DNA from: Actinomycetes bacterium
GTDB taxonomy: Bacteria > Actinomycetota > Coriobacteriia > Coriobacteriales > Atopobiaceae
Reading direction: 5' to 3'
DNA: 64,000 nucleotides
Assembly (NCBI GenBank): GCA_029546925.1
Contig: JAKPQM010000008.1
Span: 1 to 64,000, forward strand
Shown: positions 17,154-25,168 of the stretch, piece by piece
How positions within the stretch are numbered: position 1 is the stretch's first letter
Layout: each line of letters opens with the position of its first letter
Notes under the pieces: model-generated
The model's database searches: none
What the model was told of the DNA's origin: nothing
The model's input: only the letters and a program-made list of their open reading frames with translations
Program-made: the position numbers and the translations under genes

Positions 17154-19292
17154 ATGGCTGAAGGCCATCGTAGCGTCCGTATGGGCATCGACGTCGGCGG
17201 CACCTATACCAAGTGCGTCGCACTCGATAACCTGACCCATAAGATCATCGGCAAGAACGAAGTGAAGACCACGCATGATGACCCGCGTGGCGTCGCAGCG
17301 GGCGTCGTCGAGTCATTCCGCAACTGCCTCGTGGAGAATAACATCGCTCCCGAGGACGTGGTCTTCGTCGCCCACTCCACCACCCAGGCAACCAACGCCT
17401 TCATCGAAGGTGATGTCGCTTCGGTGGGTATCGTCGGCGTCGCAGGCGGCGGCTTGGAGGGCCTGCTCGCCAAGCGCCAGCTCAATATCGGCGATGTCAT
17501 ACTCGATGCGGAAGTAGGCCGCAAGATCCCCATACATTCGACTTTTATCAAGAAGAAGCAGCTGAGCGACCAGACCATCGAGGCCGCCCTTGACGAGCTC
17601 ATTAATGCGGGTTCGCAGGTCATCGTTGCGTCCATGGCATTCGGCGTCGACAACATGACCGAGGAGCAGAGAATCCAAGACCACGTCCAAGAGCGTGGGC
17701 TCCCCGTGACCATGGCCTCCGATATCACCAAGCTCTACGGCCTCACACGCCGCACGCGCACCGCGGCCATGAACGCCGCGATCCTCCCCAAGATGATGGC
17801 GACTGCGAACGCCACGGAGAGCTCCGTACGCGAGGCAGGCGTGACCGTGCCGCTCATGATCATGCGCGGCGACGGCGGCGTCATGGAGATCAGCGAGATG
17901 CGCAAACGGCCGATCCTCACCGCGCTCTCGGGTCCTGCGGCCTCGGTCATGGGCTCGCTCATGTACCTGAGGGCGTCCAACGCCATCTACTTCGAGGTCG
18001 GCGGGACGACGACCAACATCGGCGTCATCAAGAACAGCCGCCCCGGGGTCGACTACGCGAACATCGGCGGCCACGACACCTATATCAACTCCCTCGATGT
18101 GCGCATCCTCGGTTGCGCAGGCGGTTCCATGGTGCGCATCAGCAACCGCGACGTGGTAGATGTGGGTCCCCGTTCCGCCCATATCGCAGGCTGCGAATAC
18201 GCCTGCTTCACTCCCGAGGAGGAGATCGTCGATCCCGAGATCGTCATGCTCAGCCCCAAGAAGGGCGACCCCAGCGACTATGTTGCCATCCGTTTGCCCA
18301 GCGGTAAGCTGATCTGCTTCACCAACACCGACGCGGCAAACGTCTTGGGCTTGGTCGACGAGCAGTACTTCGCCCACGGAAGCATCGCCTCGGCCCGCAA
18401 GGCCATGCAGCCGGTTGCCGACAAGCTGGGAATCACCATCGAGGAGCTTGCGACCAAGATCCTCGAGAAGGACTACGAGAAGGTCAAGGCCTGCATCGAC
18501 GCCCTCGCGGAGAAGTATCAGCTCGATGCCGAGGCCATGCGCCTCGTGGGATGCGGCGGAGGCGCAGCGGCGCTCGTCCCCTATTGCGCCGAGAAGATGG
18601 GGCTCCAGTATTCGATTCCCGAGAACGCAGAGGTCATCTCCTCCATCGGCGTCGCACTCGCCATGGTCCGCGACGTTGTGGAGCGCGTGATGCCCACCCC
18701 CTCCCAGGATGACATCCGCGGCATCAAGCAGGAGGCCATCGATCAGGCCATCAGCTCCGGTGCCGATCCGGATACCGTCGAGGTGCACATCGATATCGAC
18801 AGCATCACGGGCAAGGTGACGGCCATCGCGACCGGTTCGACCGAGGTCAAGACAACCGACCTTCAGAAGGAGGTCACCGATGCCGAGGCGCTCGAGCTTG
18901 CCACCGAGGACTTCGGCAAGCAGGTCTCCGACATCAAGCTGATCGAGAAGACCGGACACTTCTTCATCTACCAAGGCGCGAAGAAGGACCGTGTGCCGCT
19001 CCGCGTGGTAGACAAGAAGGGCTTCGTACGCGTGCAGATCTCCAACGCCATCGTCTCCAAGGTCAGAGCCGCAGACTACATGGCCGAGGTCGAGCGCCTC
19101 TGGGAGACCGCATCGGTCTTCGCGGCAGACGGCGTGATGAGGCCCGACTACTTCATCTGCATCGGCCCGAGGGTATGCGATTACTCCGCGATCAATCTCG
19201 AGCAGCTCGAGCTCATGATGGGGCTCGATCTCGATGATCGCGAGCCCGACGAGGAAATCGTCATCATCTGCGAGAAGAACGATCTGATGTAG
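17154..19292 (+). CDS. Hydantoinase/oxoprolinase-family protein (HyuA-like), solitary
   Basis: A protein of 712 residues. Start chosen at the ATG after TTAGGAGGAAC; an in-frame ATG 63 nt upstream sits in the hairpin. The N-terminus has the actin-like ATP loop MGIDVGGTYTKCVALD (residues 10-25). VFVAHSTTQATNAFIEGDV and VASMAFGVDN mark Hydant_A_N; GPAASVMGSL then YFEVGGTTTNIGV mark the second ATPase half. Family enzymes use ATP to open cyclic amides or carboxylate ketones, usually as an A+B pair. No HyuB-like gene is adjacent. The last ~170 residues, after RDVVERVMPTP, do not look like a standard HyuA tail and may replace a partner. Substrate unknown. Confidence 0.82.
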   Translation: MAEGHRSVRMGIDVGGTYTKCVALDNLTHKIIGKNEVKTTHDDPRGVAAGVVESFRNCLVENNIAPEDVVFVAHSTTQATNAFIEGDVASVGIVGVAGGGLEGLLAKRQLNIGDVILDAEVGRKIPIHSTFIKKKQLSDQTIEAALDELINAGSQVIVASMAFGVDNMTEEQRIQDHVQERGLPVTMASDITKLYGLTRRTRTAAMNAAILPKMMATANATESSVREAGVTVPLMIMRGDGGVMEISEMRKRPILTALSGPAASVMGSLMYLRASNAIYFEVGGTTTNIGVIKNSRPGVDYANIGGHDTYINSLDVRILGCAGGSMVRISNRDVVDVGPRSAHIAGCEYACFTPEEEIVDPEIVMLSPKKGDPSDYVAIRLPSGKLICFTNTDAANVLGLVDEQYFAHGSIASARKAMQPVADKLGITIEELATKILEKDYEKVKACIDALAEKYQLDAEAMRLVGCGGGAAALVPYCAEKMGLQYSIPENAEVISSIGVALAMVRDVVERVMPTPSQDDIRGIKQEAIDQAISSGADPDTVEVHIDIDSITGKVTAIATGSTEVKTTDLQKEVTDAEALELATEDFGKQVSDIKLIEKTGHFFIYQGAKKDRVPLRVVDKKGFVRVQISNAIVSKVRAADYMAEVERLWETASVFAADGVMRPDYFICIGPRVCDYSAINLEQLELMMGLDLDDREPDEEIVIICEKNDLM

Positions 19293-19300
19293 CGAGCGGC

Positions 19301-19337
19301 GGGAAGGCCTCCCCGACCCCTCTCGGGAGGCCTTCCC
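19301..19337 (+). terminator. Hairpin after HyuA-like gene
   Basis: Perfect 13-bp stem GGGAAGGCCTCCC / GGGAGGCCTTCCC with an 11-nt loop, 9 nt after the stop and 18 nt before the next start. No T-run. It is another of the intercistronic hairpins typical of this locus. Confidence 0.65.
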
Positions 19338-19354
19338 GGATATGGGGAGATTCC

Positions 19355-20182
19355 ATGGGAAGTCCGAATGGACGTTGGACCGACGCCATCATCAGGTCCG
19401 TGAAGGAGACCCTTTTCGGGGATGCCGAGTTCAGCGGATCGGATAAGGGTCCGGCGAATGTCGTTGCATCTCCCATCGAAGAGGTGATGCGCGATATCTG
19501 CGCGCTCGGATGGGATGACTGGCGTGACTATGCGTTCGCCCGCGAGCCGCTCAACGGCCGTCTCGACGATGCGCAGCGCGCAGAGCTCATGGAGCGCGCC
19601 AGAATATGCGGCGAGGACTGGGCGCAGCGCTGCGAGCGCGACTTCCACAGCTCGTCTCCGCTCGAGATAGCCGAGAAGCTAGGGGCGACCGTCACCTTCG
19701 CCGAGAAACCGCATGGGCAGGACCGGGTCACCTTCGCCGAGTTCACGGAACCAGATGAGATCTATGTCTATACGGATGCGCTGGACAAGGCAGAGGCCCT
19801 GCTCGACACCCCCGGCGTGCGCGAGGCAACAGGGCCAAAGATGCGCCCTCAGGAGCTGCTCATCGCCCACGAGGTCTTCCACCTCATCGAGCTTCAGAAT
19901 GCCCGCGAGATATGGACGCAGACCCACCGCATAGATATCAGGTTCGGACCCTTCCGTAATCCCTCGCGCCTGTCGGTGCTCGGAGAACTCGCTGCGATGA
20001 GCTTCGCCCGAACGCTGACGGGTATTGACTACAGCCCATACGTGCTGGACGTGCTTCTCACGTATGCCTACTCGCCCGCCGCAGGCACCACCCTCTATAA
20101 TGAGGTCATGGGCTACCAGCGGCAGGATCGCAACGCCCCACAAGACAAAGGGGATGGGGACATGGCCGCCCCAACGGTCTAG
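19355..20182 (+). CDS. Unknown protein with HExxH zinc-peptidase-like motif
   Basis: A protein of 275 residues that I do not recognise as a named family. Residues 168-180 (LLIAHEVFHLIEL) contain HEVFH (172-176), the gluzincin/IrrE-type zinc motif. A glutamate in LGELAAMSFAR (Glu211), 35 residues on, could be the third ligand. No signal peptide or membrane segment is visible, so it is probably cytoplasmic. The weak start context (GGGGAGATTCC before ATG) is acceptable. It lies between the HyuA-like gene and a YhcH-family gene on the same strand and is probably co-transcribed. Peptidase or amidase activity is inference from the motif. Confidence 0.6.
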   Translation: MGSPNGRWTDAIIRSVKETLFGDAEFSGSDKGPANVVASPIEEVMRDICALGWDDWRDYAFAREPLNGRLDDAQRAELMERARICGEDWAQRCERDFHSSSPLEIAEKLGATVTFAEKPHGQDRVTFAEFTEPDEIYVYTDALDKAEALLDTPGVREATGPKMRPQELLIAHEVFHLIELQNAREIWTQTHRIDIRFGPFRNPSRLSVLGELAAMSFARTLTGIDYSPYVLDVLLTYAYSPAAGTTLYNEVMGYQRQDRNAPQDKGDGDMAAPTV

Positions 20183-20209
20183 GCAACCCACCCCAGAACA
20201 GGAGATCTG

Positions 20210-20662
20210 ATGTTTGCCTGCAACCTAGTTGATGTCGAGAAGAACGACTACCTCTCCGAGCGCTTCCGCAGGGCCTATGCATGGCTGCGCAATACCGACC
20301 TCGATCACATCGCTGCCGGCAGCTATCCGGTCGAAGGCGAGGATGTCATCGCCCTCGTCCAAGAGTACGAGACGGCTCCCGCTGAGAGCCTGAGATTCGA
20401 GACGCACGATCTCTTCTACGATGTGCAGTATGTGATCAGCGGAAACGAGCGCTTCGGCGTGACGATGAGCCGCCCGATCGAGCTCGTGGAATCCTGTCCC
20501 GACGACGATATCGCCTTCTACGCAGATCCTCCGGCGAGCTCGGAGCTGATTCTGGGGCCCGGAGACATGGTGGTCGTACCGCCCGAGCAGGGCCATAAAC
20601 CGCGCTGCGCGGTAGGAGCACCCGAGGCCGTGCGCAAGGTCGTCATCAAGGTGCGCGCATAG
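20210..20662 (+). CDS. YhcH/YjgK/YiaL-family protein (second copy)
   Basis: A protein of 150 residues with AGGAG before the ATG. It shares the family landmarks with the 13818-14309 protein: FETHDLFYDVQYVISGNERFG in the middle, GDMVVVPPEQGHKPRCAVG with the conserved His, and the closing VRKVVIKVRA strand. The two are distant paralogues by eye. A metal-dependent anomerase or mutarotase-type role in the locus is inferred from the family. Last gene of the 15638 unit; a 17-bp perfect hairpin follows. Confidence 0.85.
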   Translation: MFACNLVDVEKNDYLSERFRRAYAWLRNTDLDHIAAGSYPVEGEDVIALVQEYETAPAESLRFETHDLFYDVQYVISGNERFGVTMSRPIELVESCPDDDIAFYADPPASSELILGPGDMVVVPPEQGHKPRCAVGAPEAVRKVVIKVRA

Positions 20663-20728
20663 CACATTTCCGACGTGCGGATAAGGCCATGACAAGGGAA
20701 GGCCTGTGTCCACGTGCATTGAGCCGCA

Positions 20729-20771
20729 GCAAGGCCCCTGTCCACGAAAAACCTGTGGACAGGGGCCTTGC
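20729..20771. terminator. Bidirectional terminator between convergent genes
   Basis: Perfect 17-bp inverted repeat GCAAGGCCCCTGTCCAC / GTGGACAGGGGCCTTGC with a 9-nt A-rich loop. It lies between the + strand YhcH gene and the - strand DUF296 gene. Confidence 0.75.
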
Positions 20772-20873
20772 CATGCCAATATCCCGTGGATGCGGGCCTT
20801 TCCCGTGCTACAGCTGCAGGCTGGCTCCACCGTGACCCGACCTGTCCCCTACCGCGCACGTCTCGGTGACCGC

Positions 20874-21308
20874 TTACTTCGGATCGAGCGCCAAAGGTCC
20901 CCAGTCCGTCGGGTTTCTCGTGAGCCTCATGTTCTTATGCTCGTAGATGACGACCTCGGCAAGGTAGGCCACCGTGCAGCCGGTCTCCAGATGCCCGCCC
21001 GTCGCCTGTCCCTTGTCGGAGACCACGGCATGGATGTGCGGGACGCCGTCGGCAATCACGCCGGTCATCGAGACGAGCTCGAGCGGGTGGTTCTTCCAAT
21101 GGATGAAATCCTCGCGCGCGGGAAACTCATCGTAGGTGTTGATCATATGCAGCGTGCAGTTGTCGAGCGTGCCGTAGCCGGAGATCAAGCAACCGTCCGT
21201 GATACCGTGGTCGGCTATGGCCTGCTCGATGGATTCGCGTAGGAGATCACCGCGGTTCAAGCGAATCACAATGACGCGCCCTCCCGCCTCCGCCTCATAG
21301 CATTTCAT
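20874..21308 (-). CDS. PCC/DUF296-domain protein
   Basis: A protein of 144 residues. Start placed at the ATG 7 nt after GGAGGT; a TTG 15 nt upstream is unlikely. The PPC (plant and prokaryote conserved) fold is recognised by RVIVIRLNRGDLLRESIEQ at the N-terminus, DGCLISGYGTLDNCTLH, and PHIHAVVSDKGQATGGHLETGCTV, with the conserved His and Gly residues that bind metal in bacterial members. Bacterial PCC proteins are small trimers of unproven function, often annotated as DNA-binding. It is 18 nt downstream of the ketopantoate-reductase-like gene and probably in its operon. Confidence 0.8.
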   Translation of the reverse strand: MKCYEAEAGGRVIVIRLNRGDLLRESIEQAIADHGITDGCLISGYGTLDNCTLHMINTYDEFPAREDFIHWKNHPLELVSMTGVIADGVPHIHAVVSDKGQATGGHLETGCTVAYLAEVVIYEHKNMRLTRNPTDWGPLALDPK

Positions 21309-21326
21309 GTCGTGCACCTCCAAAAT

Positions 21327-22271
21327 TCAGGCCTTCGTTGCGGCAGCCTCGCGCTGGACAAGCGCCTTGCCCTCGAGCGCATGGATCGCAGCCACCAAGA
21401 ACTCGTGGTTGGGCGCGGGGATACCGTACTTGTGGGCACAATCGACCACGTAGCCGCTGATGGTGCCCACCTCGGTGCGCCGGCCGGCGGCGATGTCGGC
21501 TTGGATGCTGGTGATGCCCTCGGGGCTGGCCTCGCAGATATGGCGGACCTCCGCGAGCTTCTGCTCGAAATCGAACTCGAAGCCGGCGGCTGCGGCAACG
21601 TCCACGGTCTCGCGCACGAGCTTGGTGCAGAGCGCCCACGCGCTCTCATTGTTGGCGATGAAGCCCAAGGGCATCTGGAAAAGGGCGGTCAGGGCGCTTG
21701 CCGAGACGTTCGTGAAGAGCTTATTCCAGATCAGACGCTGGACATTGCCGTCGACCGCAGCCTCGAGCCCGCAGGATGTGAGCGCCTCGGCGATGGGCGC
21801 GAGCTTCTCGGCAGGCACTCCGCTCGCGCCGATCACGGTCTTGCCGCTGCCGCCGTGACGTACGGAACCGGATCCCAAGCGGGCGGCATTGTGCTGCGTG
21901 GTGCCGATGACCACATGGTCCTTGTCCGCAAACTTACCCAGAACCGTCTCGTGGCCACCACCGTTCTGCAGCGTCATGAGGTAGGTGTCGGGGCCGATGA
22001 TGCGGGCGTTCGAGGACAGCGCGGATTCGGTGAAGAGCGCCTTGACGAAGATGATGACAAGATCCTGGGGCTCCATGCCCTCGCTCGTCAGAGCGGCCCG
22101 GGGATGATAGATGGCCGAGCTGCCATCGGGCTCGACGATCTCGATACCATCCCTGTTGATGGCATCGACGGTATCCTTGGCGACGTCGATGACCGTGACG
22201 TCGTTTTTCTGGCTGAGGTAGGCACCATAGAGCCCTCCCATTGCCCCACAGCCTATGACAGTGATCTTCAT
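21327..22271 (-). CDS. Ketopantoate reductase family dehydrogenase (PanE/ApbA-like)
   Basis: A protein of 314 residues. The N-terminal Rossmann motif is MKITVIGCGAMGGLYGAYLS (GxGxxG at residues 7-12). LVIIFVKALF and the catalytic-lysine helix region LIWNKLFTNVSASALTALF are typical of ApbA. The C-terminal helical domain ends in S…ADIAAGRRTEVGTISGYVV. It reduces a 2-keto acid with NADPH. In this sugar-acid context it need not be the pantothenate enzyme, and no other pantothenate gene is near. The start is preceded by GAAGGGAG. Divergent from the 22540 operon. Confidence 0.85.
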   Translation of the reverse strand: MKITVIGCGAMGGLYGAYLSQKNDVTVIDVAKDTVDAINRDGIEIVEPDGSSAIYHPRAALTSEGMEPQDLVIIFVKALFTESALSSNARIIGPDTYLMTLQNGGGHETVLGKFADKDHVVIGTTQHNAARLGSGSVRHGGSGKTVIGASGVPAEKLAPIAEALTSCGLEAAVDGNVQRLIWNKLFTNVSASALTALFQMPLGFIANNESAWALCTKLVRETVDVAAAAGFEFDFEQKLAEVRHICEASPEGITSIQADIAAGRRTEVGTISGYVVDCAHKYGIPAPNHEFLVAAIHALEGKALVQREAAATKA

Positions 22272-22539
22272 ACCCGACTCCCTTCTCGACGTTATGTGAT
22301 AAACAAAAATTATAGATTGTAAAAATAGTATGTACCAGGTGGGTATAAGGCTGAGTCAAGAATTACTTAAGATGCCGTTTGACCACGATATTCGACCGTT
22401 CATGAGGACGCTATAAAATTGATATTACACTTTTCAAAATAACGAGGAAACTATAGATAGCAAGCAGGATTTCCAAGTCCGGTTTAATCTCAGTGCATGC
22501 ATTCTGGAATGCCAGCGTGATCGAAGGGAGCACGAGACC
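22272..22539 (+). promoter_or_regulatory. Divergent promoter region with third ACCGTTCAT site
   Basis: AT-rich for this genome. ATATTCGACCGTTCAT at 22388-22403 repeats the core site of leaders A and B. GGAAACTATAGATAG at 22446-22460 sits 53 nt after the ACC, close to the place of the TAATAT box in the other leaders, and contains a TATAGAT -10-like box. A GAAGGGAG ribosome site precedes 22540. The rest of the leader is unlike A and B. The site could control the + operon, the - operon, or both. Confidence 0.5.
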
Positions 22540-23463
22540 ATGTCCCAAACTATCCTCACCTCTACGCATCTGCTCGAGATGTTCATGCCCTACATGTACG
22601 ACGAGGCACGGATGCTGGAGGTACTCGGGAAGATCGCAGGGTTCGGCTTCTACAAGAGCGTCGAGCTGCCCGTCTTCTTCGATAGCGAGAACCGCACTGC
22701 CGTGCGCTCGATCATCGAAGGGAACCGCCTGTTCGGCGGAACCTCCGTCACACCATACGTGAAGGCGCAGAAGCTGAGCCTCGCCGATCTTGACGAGGAC
22801 GGCCGCATGCGTGCCGTCGCACTCGTCAAGCAGCTTTCGAACTATGCCGCTGACTGCGGATTCACCAACATCTGCATTCCCAGCGGCGATGATCCCGGTG
22901 CCGACATGCGCGGTCTCGCGAAGGTCGTCCTCGCCGAGTCGATGATCGAGCTTGCAGACCACATGGACACCCTGGGCCTGAAGCTCACCATCGAACCCTT
23001 GGATCGCTATGCCTACAAGAAGCAGCTCATCGGCCCCATGGAGGAGAACGTCGTCTGGTTCAAGCCCATCCACGAGCGTTGCGCCAACGCCTACATCCAC
23101 TGGGACAGCGCTCACGAAGCCTTGGGCGGCATCGACCTCATGCACTCCCTCGAGCTCGCAGCGCCTTATCTAGCCCAGCTCCATCTCTGCGATGCGATCA
23201 CCGACGTCACCCACCCCTGCTTCGGGGACCTGCATATGGACTGCGCTCTGGCACCGGACTGGAAGACCGAGGGCTTCCTCACCCCGGAGGTCGGCGCCCA
23301 GATCCTCTCGAAGGTCGCGTCCTTCGACAAGCCCGCCGGGGTGAGCGACGTGTACGCCTCCGTCGAGATCCACGGCTATCCCGGCACGCATCTCTGGCTC
23401 ATCGAGGAGCACGCCCGCGCGTTCCTCCAGAGGTGCTTCGACCTCGCCGGCTTAGCGTACTAG
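22540..23463 (+). CDS. Sugar-phosphate isomerase/epimerase (AP_endonuc_2 TIM barrel)
   Basis: A protein of 307 residues. TIM-barrel features: the MLEVLGKIAGFGFYKSVELPVF opening, TNICIPSGDD, KLTIEPLDR (Glu metal ligand, about residue 151), AYIHWDSAHEALGG (Asp/His) and YASVEIHGYPGTH near the end. These are the metal ligands of the xylose-isomerase-like/AP endonuclease 2 family, which epimerise or isomerise keto-sugars. It starts the operon leading to the LyxK-like kinase, so it may act on the free sugar before phosphorylation. It is clearly distinct from UlaE (25973). Confidence 0.75.
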   Translation: MSQTILTSTHLLEMFMPYMYDEARMLEVLGKIAGFGFYKSVELPVFFDSENRTAVRSIIEGNRLFGGTSVTPYVKAQKLSLADLDEDGRMRAVALVKQLSNYAADCGFTNICIPSGDDPGADMRGLAKVVLAESMIELADHMDTLGLKLTIEPLDRYAYKKQLIGPMEENVVWFKPIHERCANAYIHWDSAHEALGGIDLMHSLELAAPYLAQLHLCDAITDVTHPCFGDLHMDCALAPDWKTEGFLTPEVGAQILSKVASFDKPAGVSDVYASVEIHGYPGTHLWLIEEHARAFLQRCFDLAGLAY

Positions 23464-23536
23464 GGTGACAAGCGGTCTATCCCCCTTATCACGGCTTGAT
23501 TCCCGCAACATCGGCTATCACGTAAGGAGCAAGCGC

Positions 23537-25066
23537 ATGCACTACTATATCGGCCTTGACAACGGTGGAACGGCAACCAAGGCAGCCCTCTTCGACGCTG
23601 CGGGAACCCAGCTCGCAACGTGCTCCGTCGCCACATCCTCCTTCACACCCAAACCCAACTATGTCGAGCGCGACATGGAGGAGGTCTGGGAAGCCAACTG
23701 CTCCGTCCTGCGCGGTGTGATAGAGAAATCGGGCGTCTCCCCAACAGACATCGCCAGCGTCGGGGTATGCGGCCACGGGAAGGGCCTGTATCTCTGGGGC
23801 AAGGACGGCCGCCCCACCCGCCGCGCCATCTCATCCACCGACAACCGCGCGTTCGACTACGTGGAGCGCTGGAGGGCAGACGGGACCGAGGCCCGCGCTT
23901 TCGAGCTCTCATGCCAACACGTTATGAGCTGCCAGCCCGTAGCACTGCTCGCTTGGCTGCGCGACCACGAGCCCGAGGCGTTCGCGAACATCGGGTATAT
24001 CTTCGAATGCAAGGATTACCTGCGCTTCCGCCTGACGGGCGAGGCGCGGGGAGAGCTCACGGACTATTCCGGCACCAACCTCATGAACCTGCACACTGCC
24101 GCCTATGACGAGAAACTCCTCGAGATCTTCGGTTTAGAGCAGGTCGCGGACGCTTTGCCCCCGCTCTGCAGGTCGGACGAGATCGCAGGGTTCGTGAGCG
24201 AAGAGGCGGCTGCAGCTACGGGATTGGTTGCAGGAACGCCTGTGGTGGGCGGCTTCTTCGATATCGACGCCTGCGCCCTCGCCTCCGGCATCACCACCTC
24301 CGACCTCGTGTGCATGATCGCCGGCACTTGGTCCATAAACGAGTACATCCGCCGCGATCCCGTGCTCGACGGCAGCGTGGCCATGAACTCCCTCTATTGC
24401 CTTCCCGGCTGCTATCTGGTGGAGGAGTCCAGCGCTACCTCCGCTGGCAACAGCGAGTGGTTTATCCGCCAGCTGCTGCCCGAGCTCGCCGACGAGGCGA
24501 AGGCGCGCGGTACGAGCATCTACGAGGTGGTGAACGAGTGGGTCGGATCCATCGAGCCCGACACCCTCGTCCCCGTCTTCCTCCCGTTCCTCATGGGCAG
24601 CAACGCCCACCCCAACGCGAAGGCAGCATTCGTGGGGCTCAACGTGTCCCATACGAGGAAGCACATGGCACGCGCTGTGTACGAGGGCATCGCCTTCTGC
24701 CATCGCGTCCACTACGAGCGCCTCATAGCCTCCCGCACAACCCCGCCCAAAGCCATCAGGCTCTCCGGAGGCGCTGCGCGCTCGGCGGTATGGTCCCAGA
24801 TGTTTGCCGACGTCATGCAGACACCTATCGAGACGATCGTCGCCGACGAGGCCGGTGCTCTGGGCTGCGCCATGGCCGGTGCTGTGGCAACGGGTGCGTA
24901 CGATGATATGGATGATGCCGTCGCCCATATGGTGAAGGTCGGCGCGAGCTATCAGCCCAACACCGCCCTGAAGGATCTCTACGACCGCAAGTACGCCCTG
25001 TACCGCAAGACAGTTGCCTGCCTTGAGGACCTTTGGGACGAGATGGGAGCCTTCGCCCGAGTTTAG
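23537..25066 (+). CDS. FGGY carbohydrate kinase, L-xylulose kinase-like (LyxK)
   Basis: A protein of 509 residues. Start chosen at the ATG after GTAAGGAGC; the longer frame has no site. Actin-like N-terminus YIGLDNGGTATKAALFD. The family phosphate and sugar loops read VGVCGHGKGLYLW, ISSTDNRAFDYVERW, VVGGFFDIDACALASGI, AGTWSINEYI and IRLSGGAARSAVWSQMFADV. By pattern and length it is nearer to E. coli LyxK (L-xylulose / 3-keto-L-gulonate kinase) than to glycerol or xylulose kinase. ATP-dependent phosphorylation would give L-xylulose 5-phosphate or a similar ester for UlaE and UlaF downstream. Exact sugar not proved. Confidence 0.82.
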   Translation: MHYYIGLDNGGTATKAALFDAAGTQLATCSVATSSFTPKPNYVERDMEEVWEANCSVLRGVIEKSGVSPTDIASVGVCGHGKGLYLWGKDGRPTRRAISSTDNRAFDYVERWRADGTEARAFELSCQHVMSCQPVALLAWLRDHEPEAFANIGYIFECKDYLRFRLTGEARGELTDYSGTNLMNLHTAAYDEKLLEIFGLEQVADALPPLCRSDEIAGFVSEEAAAATGLVAGTPVVGGFFDIDACALASGITTSDLVCMIAGTWSINEYIRRDPVLDGSVAMNSLYCLPGCYLVEESSATSAGNSEWFIRQLLPELADEAKARGTSIYEVVNEWVGSIEPDTLVPVFLPFLMGSNAHPNAKAAFVGLNVSHTRKHMARAVYEGIAFCHRVHYERLIASRTTPPKAIRLSGGAARSAVWSQMFADVMQTPIETIVADEAGALGCAMAGAVATGAYDDMDDAVAHMVKVGASYQPNTALKDLYDRKYALYRKTVACLEDLWDEMGAFARV

Positions 25067-25168
25067 GGAGCGGTGACGGGTTTTCACCGCGCACGCGCGA
25101 TATACTATCCGTACACGGTGCTGCAAAAACGTATCTGCACAGGATCCACGGCGAAAGGAGAGCCCTCT

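Noticed and set aside
17313-18974. 553-codon - strand frame inside the HyuA-like gene
   Set aside because: Antisense shadow of a GC-rich gene; composition is H/D/G-biased and no family is visible.
25074-25106. Promoter TGACGG / TATACT before ulaF
   Set aside because: The spacing (21 bp) is too long for a standard promoter, and the gene may be read from the operon promoter upstream.
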